From Bin5 sp022821545 (GTDB lineage Bacteria > Chloroflexota > Anaerolineae > Caldilineales > Caldilineaceae): a DNA stretch of 64,000 bases. Both the position numbers and the translations under genes were made by a program. How positions within the stretch are numbered: the stretch's first letter is position 1; each line of letters starts with the position of its first letter. The DNA lies in contig CAXXLO010000002.1 in NCBI GenBank assembly GCA_963664085.2, forward strand, positions 2,604,001-2,668,000, in the 5' to 3' direction. Shown piece after piece: positions 38,245-47,129 of the stretch. The notes below the pieces were generated by a model that did no database searches, had not been told where the DNA came from, and worked only from the letters and a program-made list of their open reading frames with translations.

Positions 38245-39669
38245 TCATTCCTGCTGCGCCTCTCCTTCCGGAAGGTGTATACAAGCCTGGCCTTTGGCGG
38301 CGTTCAGGTACCGGCACAGTTCAATGTAGGCGGGCCTGAAGGTTGGCGGGCCGCAACAGGGGCTCGGCTCCATAATCCCCCACCAGAATTGCTCCTCATC
38401 TTCGGGATTACCGTCGCTCAGCCACTCCAGATTGGGCATCGTGATCAGGCTCATCAGGCCAATCCAGGGTTGCCAGTTGGCTTCAGCCCATTCGTACGCA
38501 CGCCTGAGATAGTCTGCCTGCACTGTGAAATCGACACCTGCGTCCCTGCCATGCCACTTATAGTTAGGATTCACGGGATCTGAGGTCCAACCGAACTCCA
38601 GCAGGACGATTTTCTTTTCAGTGTCCCCATACCGCTCCATTACGGCCCGAATATCCTCTACATGCCGGAAACTGAAGAACCGGTGCCCGCCGTACTTCTG
38701 GTCCGAAGCCGCGACCTCAGGCTCCAGTTCCGGAGGAGCGGCAAACCCTACCCCATGGACGCCGAGGGCATCGAAGTAGCCCTCACTGCTTCCACCCATC
38801 GCCTCGTACATCTCCTCGTAAAATACGTGGTCCGGCATCGCGTATTCGTTGTTATCGCCGGTCGGCGCCATGCCGGCGCTGATTACGATGGCATTGGGGT
38901 TCGCCTGTTTGATCGCCGCATAGGCTCGGCCGAGAAAGTAGACATATTCGGCAGGGTTCGGGCGCTTGTGCCCCCACTCCCGGCTCAGATTGGGTTCATT
39001 CCATATTTGATAGGCCTGAATGCAGCCAACTGCCCCCTGTTTACAACTGTAGCGGCTGGCTAAGGCAAACACATAGTCGGCGAAGTGATCTGCGCTTTCA
39101 GGGGGAAGTCCCGCCCAGAAATCTCTCTTCTGCGGATCGATGGAGATCCGGGCCAGAAGTTTCAGATTGGCGCTGTTCACCTGGTGTACAACCCGGTCCG
39201 AGAATGACCAGTCCAGGTGCCCTTTGCCTGCTCCCTCTATATTCTCCCAGGCGAAAGTCTGCTTGACCCAATGAAAGCCGCCCTCACGTATCAGGTTCAA
39301 GTCCCGCTCCGCCACCTCGGGCCGCCACCACAGGAATGCCTGCGTGCCGAAATCAGGGCTCTCCATCGTCGCCGGCAGGAACCCGCTTTCCCCAACCTGT
39401 TCCGCTTGCGGCGATTGTGTGCCCGACTGCTCCTCCGTCGCCGTCGGTGTCGCCGTTTCCTCCGGTTCAGGCGTCGACGTCGGCGGCTCGCTGGTCGCGG
39501 TGGCAGTAGGGGGCGCCGGTGTATCGGTCGGCGCCTGGCTCGTCTCGCCTGCCGGCGTTGACGTCTTGGTGGGTGTCGTGGTCGGCTCCTCGTCAGACCG
39601 ATTGCAAGCGGCCACTGAAATCAGAGCAAGCAGGAGTATTCCGATAAGCAATCGGGGTCGCAAGGTCAT
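38245..39669 (-). CDS. Lipoprotein with clan GH-A glycosidase-like domain
   Basis: 474 residues. A signal peptide with lipobox SVAAC (Cys at about 22) precedes a 70-residue Thr/Pro/Glu-rich linker, then a TIM-barrel similar to GH39/GH5-type glycosidases. The candidate acid/base Glu is in YQIWNEPNL and the nucleophile Glu in VLLEFGWTSD, at the usual strand 4 and 7 positions. It is probably anchored outside the membrane, acting on a polysaccharide. Exact specificity is unknown. Confidence 0.78.
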   Translation of the reverse strand: MTLRPRLLIGILLLALISVAACNRSDEEPTTTPTKTSTPAGETSQAPTDTPAPPTATATSEPPTSTPEPEETATPTATEEQSGTQSPQAEQVGESGFLPATMESPDFGTQAFLWWRPEVAERDLNLIREGGFHWVKQTFAWENIEGAGKGHLDWSFSDRVVHQVNSANLKLLARISIDPQKRDFWAGLPPESADHFADYVFALASRYSCKQGAVGCIQAYQIWNEPNLSREWGHKRPNPAEYVYFLGRAYAAIKQANPNAIVISAGMAPTGDNNEYAMPDHVFYEEMYEAMGGSSEGYFDALGVHGVGFAAPPELEPEVAASDQKYGGHRFFSFRHVEDIRAVMERYGDTEKKIVLLEFGWTSDPVNPNYKWHGRDAGVDFTVQADYLRRAYEWAEANWQPWIGLMSLITMPNLEWLSDGNPEDEEQFWWGIMEPSPCCGPPTFRPAYIELCRYLNAAKGQACIHLPEGEAQQE

Positions 39670-39906
39670 TGTCTAGCCCTTAGAAAGGATGGGACTGATT
39701 TATTTACACGGTCCGCTGCGGTCACTACATTCCGTGCCAGGGGAAGCTTTCCTATTTTAAGTGAGAACAAAAATTATGAAAAAAAGTCACTTTGAACTGA
39801 TACGAGACTGGCGTGTCTGGCACATTTCATCAGACAGGGCGAGGCCGGAATCGTCGCAGAGGATATCTGACCAGGCATCGACCTCATTCCCTGCCGGGGC
39901 ATCTGC

Positions 39907-40428
39907 TCAGCGCGTGATCTCCCACGCCAGATGCTGAATCTCCGGCAGAATCAGTTTCGCCATCGCCAGTTTGACTGCATTCGTCGAACCCGGCACACTG
40001 ATGATCGCGCAGCCCCGATATGTGCCCGCGGTGGCCCGGCTGAGCATCGCCGCCGCCCCGACCTCGTCGTAGCTAAGCATCCGAAAGATCTCCCCGAAAC
40101 CCGGCAGCTCCTTTTCAAGCGCCTGCGACAGCACGTCATAGGTGCGATCTCGCTTGCTGACGCCAGTGCCTCCGTTGAAGATGATCACCTGCGCGCCGCT
40201 GCCACTGAAATCATCCAGCGCCGCCGACACCTCTTCCGGCTCATCCGGCACGATGCGGGAAGCAATCACCTGGTGACCCTCAGCCTCAGCCATCTGCCGG
40301 ATAGCCTGGCCGCTGCGGTCCGTTTCCGGCGTGCGTGTATCGGAGACGGTCACGATCGCAAAGGCGATGCTGCCTTTTTCTTCTTCCGCCTGCCGCCGAT
40401 GTTCTTCGGAGCTTTTTCCATTCTTCAT
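39907..40428 (-). CDS. moaB: Molybdenum cofactor biosynthesis protein MoaB/MogA
   Basis: 173-residue MPT-binding protein that adenylylates molybdopterin. Motifs are TVSDTRTPETDRSGQ, IIFNGGTGVSKRDRTYD and ISVPGSTNAVKLAMAKLILPEIQHLAWE. The N-terminal 20 residues are Lys/Glu-rich and extra to the family core. GAGGGTG is placed upstream of the ATG. No other moa gene is nearby. Confidence 0.9.
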   Translation of the reverse strand: MKNGKSSEEHRRQAEEEKGSIAFAIVTVSDTRTPETDRSGQAIRQMAEAEGHQVIASRIVPDEPEEVSAALDDFSGSGAQVIIFNGGTGVSKRDRTYDVLSQALEKELPGFGEIFRMLSYDEVGAAAMLSRATAGTYRGCAIISVPGSTNAVKLAMAKLILPEIQHLAWEITR

Positions 40429-40982
40429 GTTTCACCCTCTCATCACTTATATGTTTATGAAAACGCGCGAAGACTACAAGGCGCGCAGAGGGTCTTGGCG
40501 CCATTGCGCTCTCATCTCCTCTGTGCATTATACTTCAGATTCGAGAAAGCGGCTCCCCCTGGCCTCCTATCCCAACGGGGGCATACTGTAGCCCCTTCCG
40601 GTCAACCATATTCCCCCAAAAATCCGGGTGGGATGCACCCGTACCGACCATTAAATTTTGGCATGGATTGGTCGGCCTGTTATAATCTGAAACTGTTCTG
40701 AAGACGTTCCCAGCAGACTCGTTGAGACCCCTGTTTCGTTCTGCCAGAAATGCCATTTTTCAACTGATGTTATGCCGTCATTGCCTTGTGTCAGTTGGAC
40801 CCAGTGCGTATTGACGGCGCGTCAGCGCAAAATCAGTTTTTGATTCGCCGCTCATCCCTGTCGTTCAGCATATCATGGCAGCAGTATTTTCCAAGAGCAG
40901 CTATTTCGCGTTCCTTTGTCTGACGAAGTGAACGCGGTTCATCCCAATACGTTCAATCCATCACATTCCCAGGAGGAAAACA
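40429..40982 (+). promoter_or_regulatory. Promoter and long leader of the second sugar operon
   Basis: A near-consensus promoter, TTGGCA (40658-40663), 17-bp spacer, TATAAT (40681-40686), drives a leader of about 290 nt. The leader can form several hairpins: CAACTGA with TCAGTTG (near 40758-40797), GACG/CGTC around 40813, AATCA/TGATT near 40842, and GCGTTC/GAACGC near 40908-40935. AGGAGG (about 40971) precedes the GTG start. No gene is seen in 40429-40650. Confidence 0.7.
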
Positions 40983-42353
40983 GTGCAGCGAACAGAAATG
41001 AGTCGAAGAAGCTTCTTACAGCTGGCCGCGGGCAGCACGGCGGTCGCTGCGTTAGCCGCGTGCGCGCCGCCTGCGCCGGTCAGCAGCGGTACGGGCGCAT
41101 CCACCGAGCCAATTACCCTAAACTTCTTTAACCGGGGCGGTCAGTTCATAGAGAACGTTATGGACCAGCAGATGTCCTTATATAGGGAGGCCAACCCCAA
41201 TATCGAGTTCGAGATTAACGCGGTGGCCGGCGCCTCCCATCAGGAAGCCCTGCTGATCATGATTTCCGCCGGCACGGGACCAGACATGTGGTTTGACGCC
41301 AACCGCACCACCGGCCCCCTCACACGCAAAGGTGTGACGACCAATCTTGAGCCGTACTTTGAGGCGGACCCTGGTTTCAGTGAAGACGATTATGTCGAAA
41401 ACGTCTGGATCGCCCAAACCTACGACGGCGCTCGCTGGGGCATCCCCTGGGACAGCGGCGCGATGCTCATGGCGTTCAATCTCGACTTGTTCGATGAGAT
41501 TGGCGTTCCGTATCCAGAGCCGGATGGATGGATGACATGGGACGAGATCGTCGAACTCGCCAAGGTTCTCACCTTCGACCTGGACGACAATTCAGCCAAC
41601 GATTCTGACTTCGATCCGGCCCGGGTGCGTCAGTACGGACTCAGGGCTGGCTTTGGTCACGGTCGGCCGACGTATATTTGGGGCAACGACGCGGAGATTA
41701 TCGCTGACGACGGCACGATGCCTATGGATACGGATGAATTCATTGAGGCGATGAACTGGTTGGCGGATTTGGGTTTGAAACACTACGTGAACCCATCGCC
41801 GGCATACGAAGTCGCTGGCGAGATCAGCCTGCAAGCCGGAAACGTAGCCATGCAGCACATCGGCGTCTGGTCATTGGGCCGCATCAACCAGGCTGGTGTC
41901 AACTGGGGCACATTCCCGGTACCGTATAACAAGACGAAGACATCCTACGGCCACTACTCGCCCTTATGCGTTTTCTCCAAGACAGATTATCCCCAGGAAT
42001 CCTACGATTTCATCTCCTGGGCCTGTCTCAGCAATGAAGGGCAGCAGATTCTTGTCGATTTGGGCATGCAGCAGCCGACCCGTAAAGATTTGCGGGAACA
42101 GTTCCTGAACAATGAGTCACCGCCGGACAAGAAGTACCGCCAGGCATTCTATGACGCGTTCGAGGATCAGGCCACGTTCCGCTGGCCCGGGGACACGATC
42201 GGCTCTTACTACGGTGGCTGGTATCAGACGATGCTGGATTACTGGGGACCGTACCTGGACCAGCTTTGGATCGGTGATATACGCTGGGAAGATGTCGCCA
42301 CAGAGGTGCGCCAAGGCTCTGAACATATTCTGCAGACTGGTGAAATTTCCTAA
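40983..42353 (+). CDS. Extracellular sugar-binding lipoprotein of ABC transporter (Tat signal)
   Basis: 456-residue solute-binding protein, family 1. Twin-arginine motif SRRSFLQ (about residues 6-12), hydrophobic stretch and lipobox LAAC. The GTG start at 40983 fits AGGAGG spacing; an internal ATG lies 15 bp on. It is the first gene of a six-gene operon and is only distantly similar to the binding protein at 5.2 kb, so it probably has a different ligand. Confidence 0.9.
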   Translation: MQRTEMSRRSFLQLAAGSTAVAALAACAPPAPVSSGTGASTEPITLNFFNRGGQFIENVMDQQMSLYREANPNIEFEINAVAGASHQEALLIMISAGTGPDMWFDANRTTGPLTRKGVTTNLEPYFEADPGFSEDDYVENVWIAQTYDGARWGIPWDSGAMLMAFNLDLFDEIGVPYPEPDGWMTWDEIVELAKVLTFDLDDNSANDSDFDPARVRQYGLRAGFGHGRPTYIWGNDAEIIADDGTMPMDTDEFIEAMNWLADLGLKHYVNPSPAYEVAGEISLQAGNVAMQHIGVWSLGRINQAGVNWGTFPVPYNKTKTSYGHYSPLCVFSKTDYPQESYDFISWACLSNEGQQILVDLGMQQPTRKDLREQFLNNESPPDKKYRQAFYDAFEDQATFRWPGDTIGSYYGGWYQTMLDYWGPYLDQLWIGDIRWEDVATEVRQGSEHILQTGEIS

Positions 42354-43328
42354 ATGCAATCTTCACCTGCTCAATCTACACCCGCTGCGCAGACCGAACG
42401 AGGTCTGCGCTTTTTCCATCGCCTCAGCTTCGAAGAGACATTATTTGGCTGGCTGTTTATCGTTCCAGCTGTGTTGGGGCTGCTGTTTTTCCGCCTCGGG
42501 CCGGTGTTCGCCAGCTTCTATCTGAGCTTCACGAAATATGAAATCATCACTGCGCCGCAGTGGATCGGATTCGCCAACTACACCAAACTGCTCAAGGATG
42601 CTTTATGGCTGCGATCCATTGAGGTGACCTTGTGGTATGTGTCTCTTTTTGTGCCTCTGTCCCTCACATTTGCCTACGCCGTTGCTCTGCTGATGAGCCG
42701 CAACGTGCGGGGGATCACATCCTATCGCACTCTCTGGTATCTGCCGTCAGTGGTGCCGGTGGTCGCCAGCGCGACCATCTGGCGTTGGGGCCTGAATCCG
42801 GAGTTTGGGCCGATCAACTATCCACTCAAGGTGCTGGGCCTGCCCGCGCCCCGCTGGCTGACCGATCCGGACTGGATCGTGCCATCCATTGTCTTTATCG
42901 GTCTGTGGGGGCTGGGCAACTCGGTACTCATTTTTCTGGCTTCGATTACCAGTGTGCCCCGCACGTTCTACGAAGCCGCGGAAGTGGATGGGGCCAACGG
43001 CTGGGCCAGGTTCCGCCATGTGACCCTGCCCCTCACCTCTTCGATTATCTTCTACCAGTTGATTGTGACGGTCATCAATAGCTTTCAGGTCTTCGGCGTG
43101 GCCTATGTCCTGTTTGTATCGAATCCGTCTGCCTCCTCTGCCGGACCGGACAACGCCGCGCTCTTTTATGTGCTGTACATGTTTCGAAACGCCTTCGGAT
43201 ACTTTCGCAACGGCTACGCATCAGCAATGGCGTGGATTCTTTTCCTCGTGGTAATGCTGCTGACGATTATCCTTTTCTACAGTCAGCGGCGTTGGGTCTA
43301 TTACGAAACAGAAGGGGGCGGCTCGTGA
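42354..43328 (+). CDS. Sugar ABC transporter permease (MalF/UgpA type)
   Basis: 324-residue permease with six helices and the EAA loop EAAEVDGANGWARFRHVTLPL. It starts immediately after the binding-protein stop, and its own stop overlaps the next GTG by 4 nt (GTGA). It pairs with the following MalG-type permease. No ATPase is encoded in the operon. Confidence 0.9.
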   Translation: MQSSPAQSTPAAQTERGLRFFHRLSFEETLFGWLFIVPAVLGLLFFRLGPVFASFYLSFTKYEIITAPQWIGFANYTKLLKDALWLRSIEVTLWYVSLFVPLSLTFAYAVALLMSRNVRGITSYRTLWYLPSVVPVVASATIWRWGLNPEFGPINYPLKVLGLPAPRWLTDPDWIVPSIVFIGLWGLGNSVLIFLASITSVPRTFYEAAEVDGANGWARFRHVTLPLTSSIIFYQLIVTVINSFQVFGVAYVLFVSNPSASSAGPDNAALFYVLYMFRNAFGYFRNGYASAMAWILFLVVMLLTIILFYSQRRWVYYETEGGGS

Positions 43329-44170
43329 CCGCTTACCGTATCAGGCACACTGCCAGTCGTTTTCTGATTCATTTGACTCTGGCCGGTGGTAGCGCATTTA
43401 TGCTGGTTCCGTTCTTTTGGCTGCTTTCTTCTTCATTGAAAGCGCCCCATGAGATTTTTGTCTTTCCGCCTAAATGGATACCCGATCCGGTCCGCTGGTC
43501 AAACTATCGGGAAGTGTTCGAGGTTGTGTCGGTCCTGCGCTATGCAGCCAACACAATGATTGTCACGATTTTTTCTACGTTGGGCGTTATACTCAGCTCC
43601 TCAATGGCTGGCTACAGCTTTGCCCGGCTGCGTTTCAAAGGGCGAGATATAATGTTTGGCCTGATCCTCTCGACAGTGATGCTGCCTTACGTCGTGACGA
43701 TGATTCCCGTCTACATTCTGTTCACACGCCTGGGCTGGATCGGGACTTATCTGCCCCTGATTGTGCCGGACTGGTTTGGTGGGCCGATCACGATCTTTCT
43801 GTTGCGCCAGTTCTTCCGCACAATTCCCCTGGAGTTGGAAGACGCGGCCCGTATTGACGGGGCCAGTCGTCCGCGTATTTTTGCCCAGATCATTCTCCCT
43901 TTGGCCCGGCCTGCGCTGACGGTCGTCCTCGTGTTGTCCCTGCTCCACAATTGGAACGACTTTCTGGCGCCGCTCATTTATCTGCATAAACGAGACATGT
44001 TTACACTGGCCTTAGGATTAAACGCACTCCAACACTTCGAGAGCGGCCTCGATTGGACCCACTACGTGATGGTGATGGCTACTCTGATGGTGCTGCCGGT
44101 CATTATTATCTATTTTCTCGCGCAACGGGCCTTCGTCGAAGGGATCGTCCTTACCGGGCTGAAGGGATAA
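43325..44170 (+). CDS. Sugar ABC transporter permease (MalG/UgpE type)
   Basis: 281-residue permease with six helices; SYSFARLRF-like GYSFARLRFKGRD and EAA loop EDAARIDGASRPRIFAQIILP are typical, and it ends GIVLTGLKG. The GTG at 43325 is preferred because it overlaps the previous stop; upstream in-frame codons lie inside the preceding gene. Confidence 0.9.
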   Translation: MTAYRIRHTASRFLIHLTLAGGSAFMLVPFFWLLSSSLKAPHEIFVFPPKWIPDPVRWSNYREVFEVVSVLRYAANTMIVTIFSTLGVILSSSMAGYSFARLRFKGRDIMFGLILSTVMLPYVVTMIPVYILFTRLGWIGTYLPLIVPDWFGGPITIFLLRQFFRTIPLELEDAARIDGASRPRIFAQIILPLARPALTVVLVLSLLHNWNDFLAPLIYLHKRDMFTLALGLNALQHFESGLDWTHYVMVMATLMVLPVIIIYFLAQRAFVEGIVLTGLKG

Positions 44171-44179
44171 GGACGAATT

Positions 44180-45025
44180 ATGAACGGCCACCAGCTCGGT
44201 GTTCATCTGATGGTGTGGAGTGGCAGGGTCAGCGCGGACGAGATGGCCCTTTTCCCGCTCATCAGCGAAATGGGCTACAACGGTGTTGAAGTTCCCATCT
44301 TCGATCCAGGCGCCCTTGACATAACCGCTATCCGCCAGGCTTGCGTGAACAGTGGTTTGGCCTGCACCGCGTCCACAGCGATGGCCCCGGGACTCAGTCT
44401 TATCGACGAAGAGCGCTGGGCACAAGGCGCGGCCTGGTTGCAGAACGTTGTGCGGGCCGCGTCAGCCCTGGGCGCGGATCTCCTGTGCGGACCGATGGCC
44501 GCGCCTGTCGGAGAACTGCGGGGACGGGGATTTACCGAGCAGGAATTTGACACCTGTGTCCGATCTCTACAGGAGGTCGGCGCTGTTGCCGCTGCTGAGG
44601 GCGTGACTCTTGCGCTGGAGCCGCTAAACCGCTTCGAGACGTTCATGCTCAATACAGTTCAGGATGGCGTCCGCCTGATGAATGCGGTGGATCAGCCGTC
44701 GGTGGGCTTACTGCTGGATACCTTCCACATGCACATTGAGGAAAAATCTACGCCGGACGCCATCCGCCGGGCCGGTATGCATATAAAACATTTCCATTGC
44801 AGCGAAAACGATCGCGGCGCTGTCGGTAGCGGACAGGTGGATTGGACCGGGACATTTCAGGCGCTGGCAGACGTCCAATACAGTGGCTGGCTGGTGGTGG
44901 AGTCCTTCAACGCGATCATTCCGGAACTGGCGGGCGCGACATGCATTTGGCGTCCACTGGCCGAAAGCCCCTACGCGCTGGCGAAAGAGAGCCTGTCTTT
45001 CCTCAACAGCAGAAATAACGCCTGA
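44180..45025 (+). CDS. Sugar phosphate isomerase/epimerase (ketose 3-epimerase-like)
   Basis: 281-residue AP endonuclease 2-type TIM barrel. Metal-site residues are seen in TLALEPLNRFE (Glu), GLLLDTFHMHIEE (Asp, His), KHFHCSEND (His) and LVVESFN (Glu), an arrangement like D-tagatose/D-psicose 3-epimerase. It follows the permeases by 9 bp and probably processes the imported sugar. Confidence 0.85.
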   Translation: MNGHQLGVHLMVWSGRVSADEMALFPLISEMGYNGVEVPIFDPGALDITAIRQACVNSGLACTASTAMAPGLSLIDEERWAQGAAWLQNVVRAASALGADLLCGPMAAPVGELRGRGFTEQEFDTCVRSLQEVGAVAAAEGVTLALEPLNRFETFMLNTVQDGVRLMNAVDQPSVGLLLDTFHMHIEEKSTPDAIRRAGMHIKHFHCSENDRGAVGSGQVDWTGTFQALADVQYSGWLVVESFNAIIPELAGATCIWRPLAESPYALAKESLSFLNSRNNA

Positions 45026-45092
45026 AACGTAAAGTGCAACAAGCGCATTTCACTTTTCAAGGTCAACAGATTAAGGACTGAGATCTGATAGA

Positions 45093-46115
45093 ATGTTTTC
45101 CCTTGATGTCCACTGCCACTTCTTTCCCAAAGCCTTTTTGGACGCGGCCCGTGGTCCGAACACCTTACAATCCAAGATTGAACAGCGAGCTGACGGCCAG
45201 GAGCATCTGGTTTGTCCGGGCAACTTCGATCACCCGCTGACGCCGGATTTCTACGCGGCCGAGCAGATGTTGGCCGATATGGACAGCGCGCAAATCTCAA
45301 TGGCGGCCATCTCCTCCGCGCCCCCCACGCTTTCATACTGGGCAGAGGCCGACGCGGCCAGGGAACTGGCATCGCGCTTGAATGAGAGCATCGCTGAACG
45401 GGTGGCCAAGTATCCCGAGCGCTTCCTGGGGCTGGCGACGGTTCCGCTGCAGGACATTGCCGCGTCCGTTGCCGAAGCAAAACGAGCGGTCAATGAACTC
45501 GGGTTGCATGGCTTTCAGATCGGCTCCAATGTAGGTGGGAAAAATCTGAATCATCCTGACTATTTCCCTCTTTTCGAGACGATTGCCGAATTGAACGCTC
45601 CCGTATTCATCCACCCGTATATCCCAGCGGGGGAAGAGCGAATGCAGGACTACTACTTGCACAATTTGCTGGGCATGGTGGCCGAGACTGGCCTGGCCAT
45701 TGCATCGGTAATTTACGGCGGCATCCTGGAACGATTGCCAGATCTGAAAATTATCTTTGCCCATGCCGGCGGCGTCTTTCCATATGTTGTAGGGCGTATG
45801 GATCACGGTTACAAGGTGCGCTCTCAAGAGTGTGCCGGCGCCATTCCGCATCCACCTAGTCACTATTTGGGACAGGTCTACTTCGACTGCTTGTCTTTTC
45901 ACCCTTTGGCCTTGCGCTATCTGGTGGATATGGTCGGCGCCGATCATGTGTTGATAGGCAGCGATTATCCCTTCGATATGGGGCCTATCGGCGGCCCTGT
46001 GGCGGAGGCGCTGGCCAATCCCCATCTGTCAGATGAGGAGAAAGAGCAGATCTGCGGCAAGACCGCGGCAACGCTCTTTGGGTTGACGAACCATCTAAAG
46101 AAGATCCCCGATTGA
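45093..46115 (+). CDS. Amidohydrolase family protein (ACMSD-like decarboxylase)
   Basis: 340-residue amidohydrolase-2 protein resembling aminocarboxymuconate-semialdehyde decarboxylase and related non-oxidative decarboxylases. Metal ligands are in LDVHCHFFP (His-x-His), the central APVFIHPYIP, KIIFAHAGGVFPY and LIGSDYPFD (Asp). It lies between two sugar isomerase genes, suggesting a carboxylated or aromatic-like intermediate. The substrate is not known. Confidence 0.85.
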   Translation: MFSLDVHCHFFPKAFLDAARGPNTLQSKIEQRADGQEHLVCPGNFDHPLTPDFYAAEQMLADMDSAQISMAAISSAPPTLSYWAEADAARELASRLNESIAERVAKYPERFLGLATVPLQDIAASVAEAKRAVNELGLHGFQIGSNVGGKNLNHPDYFPLFETIAELNAPVFIHPYIPAGEERMQDYYLHNLLGMVAETGLAIASVIYGGILERLPDLKIIFAHAGGVFPYVVGRMDHGYKVRSQECAGAIPHPPSHYLGQVYFDCLSFHPLALRYLVDMVGADHVLIGSDYPFDMGPIGGPVAEALANPHLSDEEKEQICGKTAATLFGLTNHLKKIPD

Positions 46116-46124
46116 GAGAGTGAG

Positions 46125-47021
46125 ATGTCCGCTATGAAACGGTACGAATTCGGAGTCGTTACCGATGAGATCGATCAGGACTTTGCGCGTGCCTGTTCGA
46201 TCGCCCGCGAGGAGGGTATGTCCTACGTGGAGTTGCACAACCTGTGGGGCAAGCCGGTCCACGAGCTGACCGACACAGAGTTGGATCGGGCACAGCGGCT
46301 CACCGCGGAGAACGGCCTGCGCACCCATCTGGTCTGCGGGATGTTTTTCCGGCCATTCCCTCTGGCCGATCTCTCCCTGGACGAGATGGAGAGCCATCCT
46401 CGCTTTCAAGAGCACATGGAGCGCCTGGAGCGCTTCATCACCATTGCTCACAAATTCAAGGCGCCCAACATTCGCACGTTCGGCTTTACCCGGGAAGTAG
46501 GCGGCGGCAACCCTTCGCCCCGCTCTGCGGACGGCGGCGGTATGGAAGAGGAAACTCTGGCGAAGATCGCCAAAGGCATCCGGTGCGCCTGTCAGCGGTT
46601 ACAGGACGAAGGGCTGGTGTTGGCCCTGGAAAATGCCCGCTCTCTTTACGCCAATACCGGTGGCAACATGCGGCGTGTGCTGGATGCCGTGCAGATGCCG
46701 AATCTCAAAATTATCTGGGATCCGGCCAACGCCTTCGTCGCCGGCGAAGACCCGGCGGCCGGCTATCAGCAGGTGAAAGGCCACATTGTCGATATTCACT
46801 GCAAGGATGCAGTCGTGCTCGACGAGGGCACTGGCCTGACCGCTTGGGCGCGCATCGGCGCCGGCGGAACCGACTGGCATGCCCATCTCACTCTGCTGCA
46901 AAACGAGCCGGTGGATACCTATACAGTTGAAACTCACTGGCAGGCCAACGGGCAGGACAAGGCGGCCAACACGCGCCAGACATTTGCCAGTCTGAAAGAC
47001 CTTATCGCCGACCTGCCATAA
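46125..47021 (+). CDS. Sugar phosphate isomerase/epimerase family protein
   Basis: 298-residue AP endonuclease 2-type TIM barrel, second of its kind in the operon and only distantly related to the first. Likely metal-site residues lie in LVLALENARSLYAN (Glu), KIIWDPANAF (Asp), DIHCKDA (His) and YTVETHW (Glu). The ATG at 46125 or the one at 46134 could be used. Last gene of the operon. Confidence 0.85.
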   Translation: MSAMKRYEFGVVTDEIDQDFARACSIAREEGMSYVELHNLWGKPVHELTDTELDRAQRLTAENGLRTHLVCGMFFRPFPLADLSLDEMESHPRFQEHMERLERFITIAHKFKAPNIRTFGFTREVGGGNPSPRSADGGGMEEETLAKIAKGIRCACQRLQDEGLVLALENARSLYANTGGNMRRVLDAVQMPNLKIIWDPANAFVAGEDPAAGYQQVKGHIVDIHCKDAVVLDEGTGLTAWARIGAGGTDWHAHLTLLQNEPVDTYTVETHWQANGQDKAANTRQTFASLKDLIADLP

Positions 47022-47065
47022 GGTTGCCATAAGGTTAAGGACAAAAGAGCGTACAGAATCGGTAC

Positions 47066-47105
47066 GACGCGAGCCGGCTTTATCGGCGCCGTCGCGCTTT
47101 TTGTT
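47066..47105 (+). terminator. Terminator of the second sugar operon
   Basis: A GC-rich imperfect hairpin (GCGA...TCGC outer, GCCG...CGGC inner) lies 45 bp after the last isomerase gene, followed by CTTTTTGTTTT. It is also placed to separate the convergent ScyD-type gene. Confidence 0.6.
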
Positions 47106-47129
47106 TTCCCCCATAACCTGCTGCGCGCG

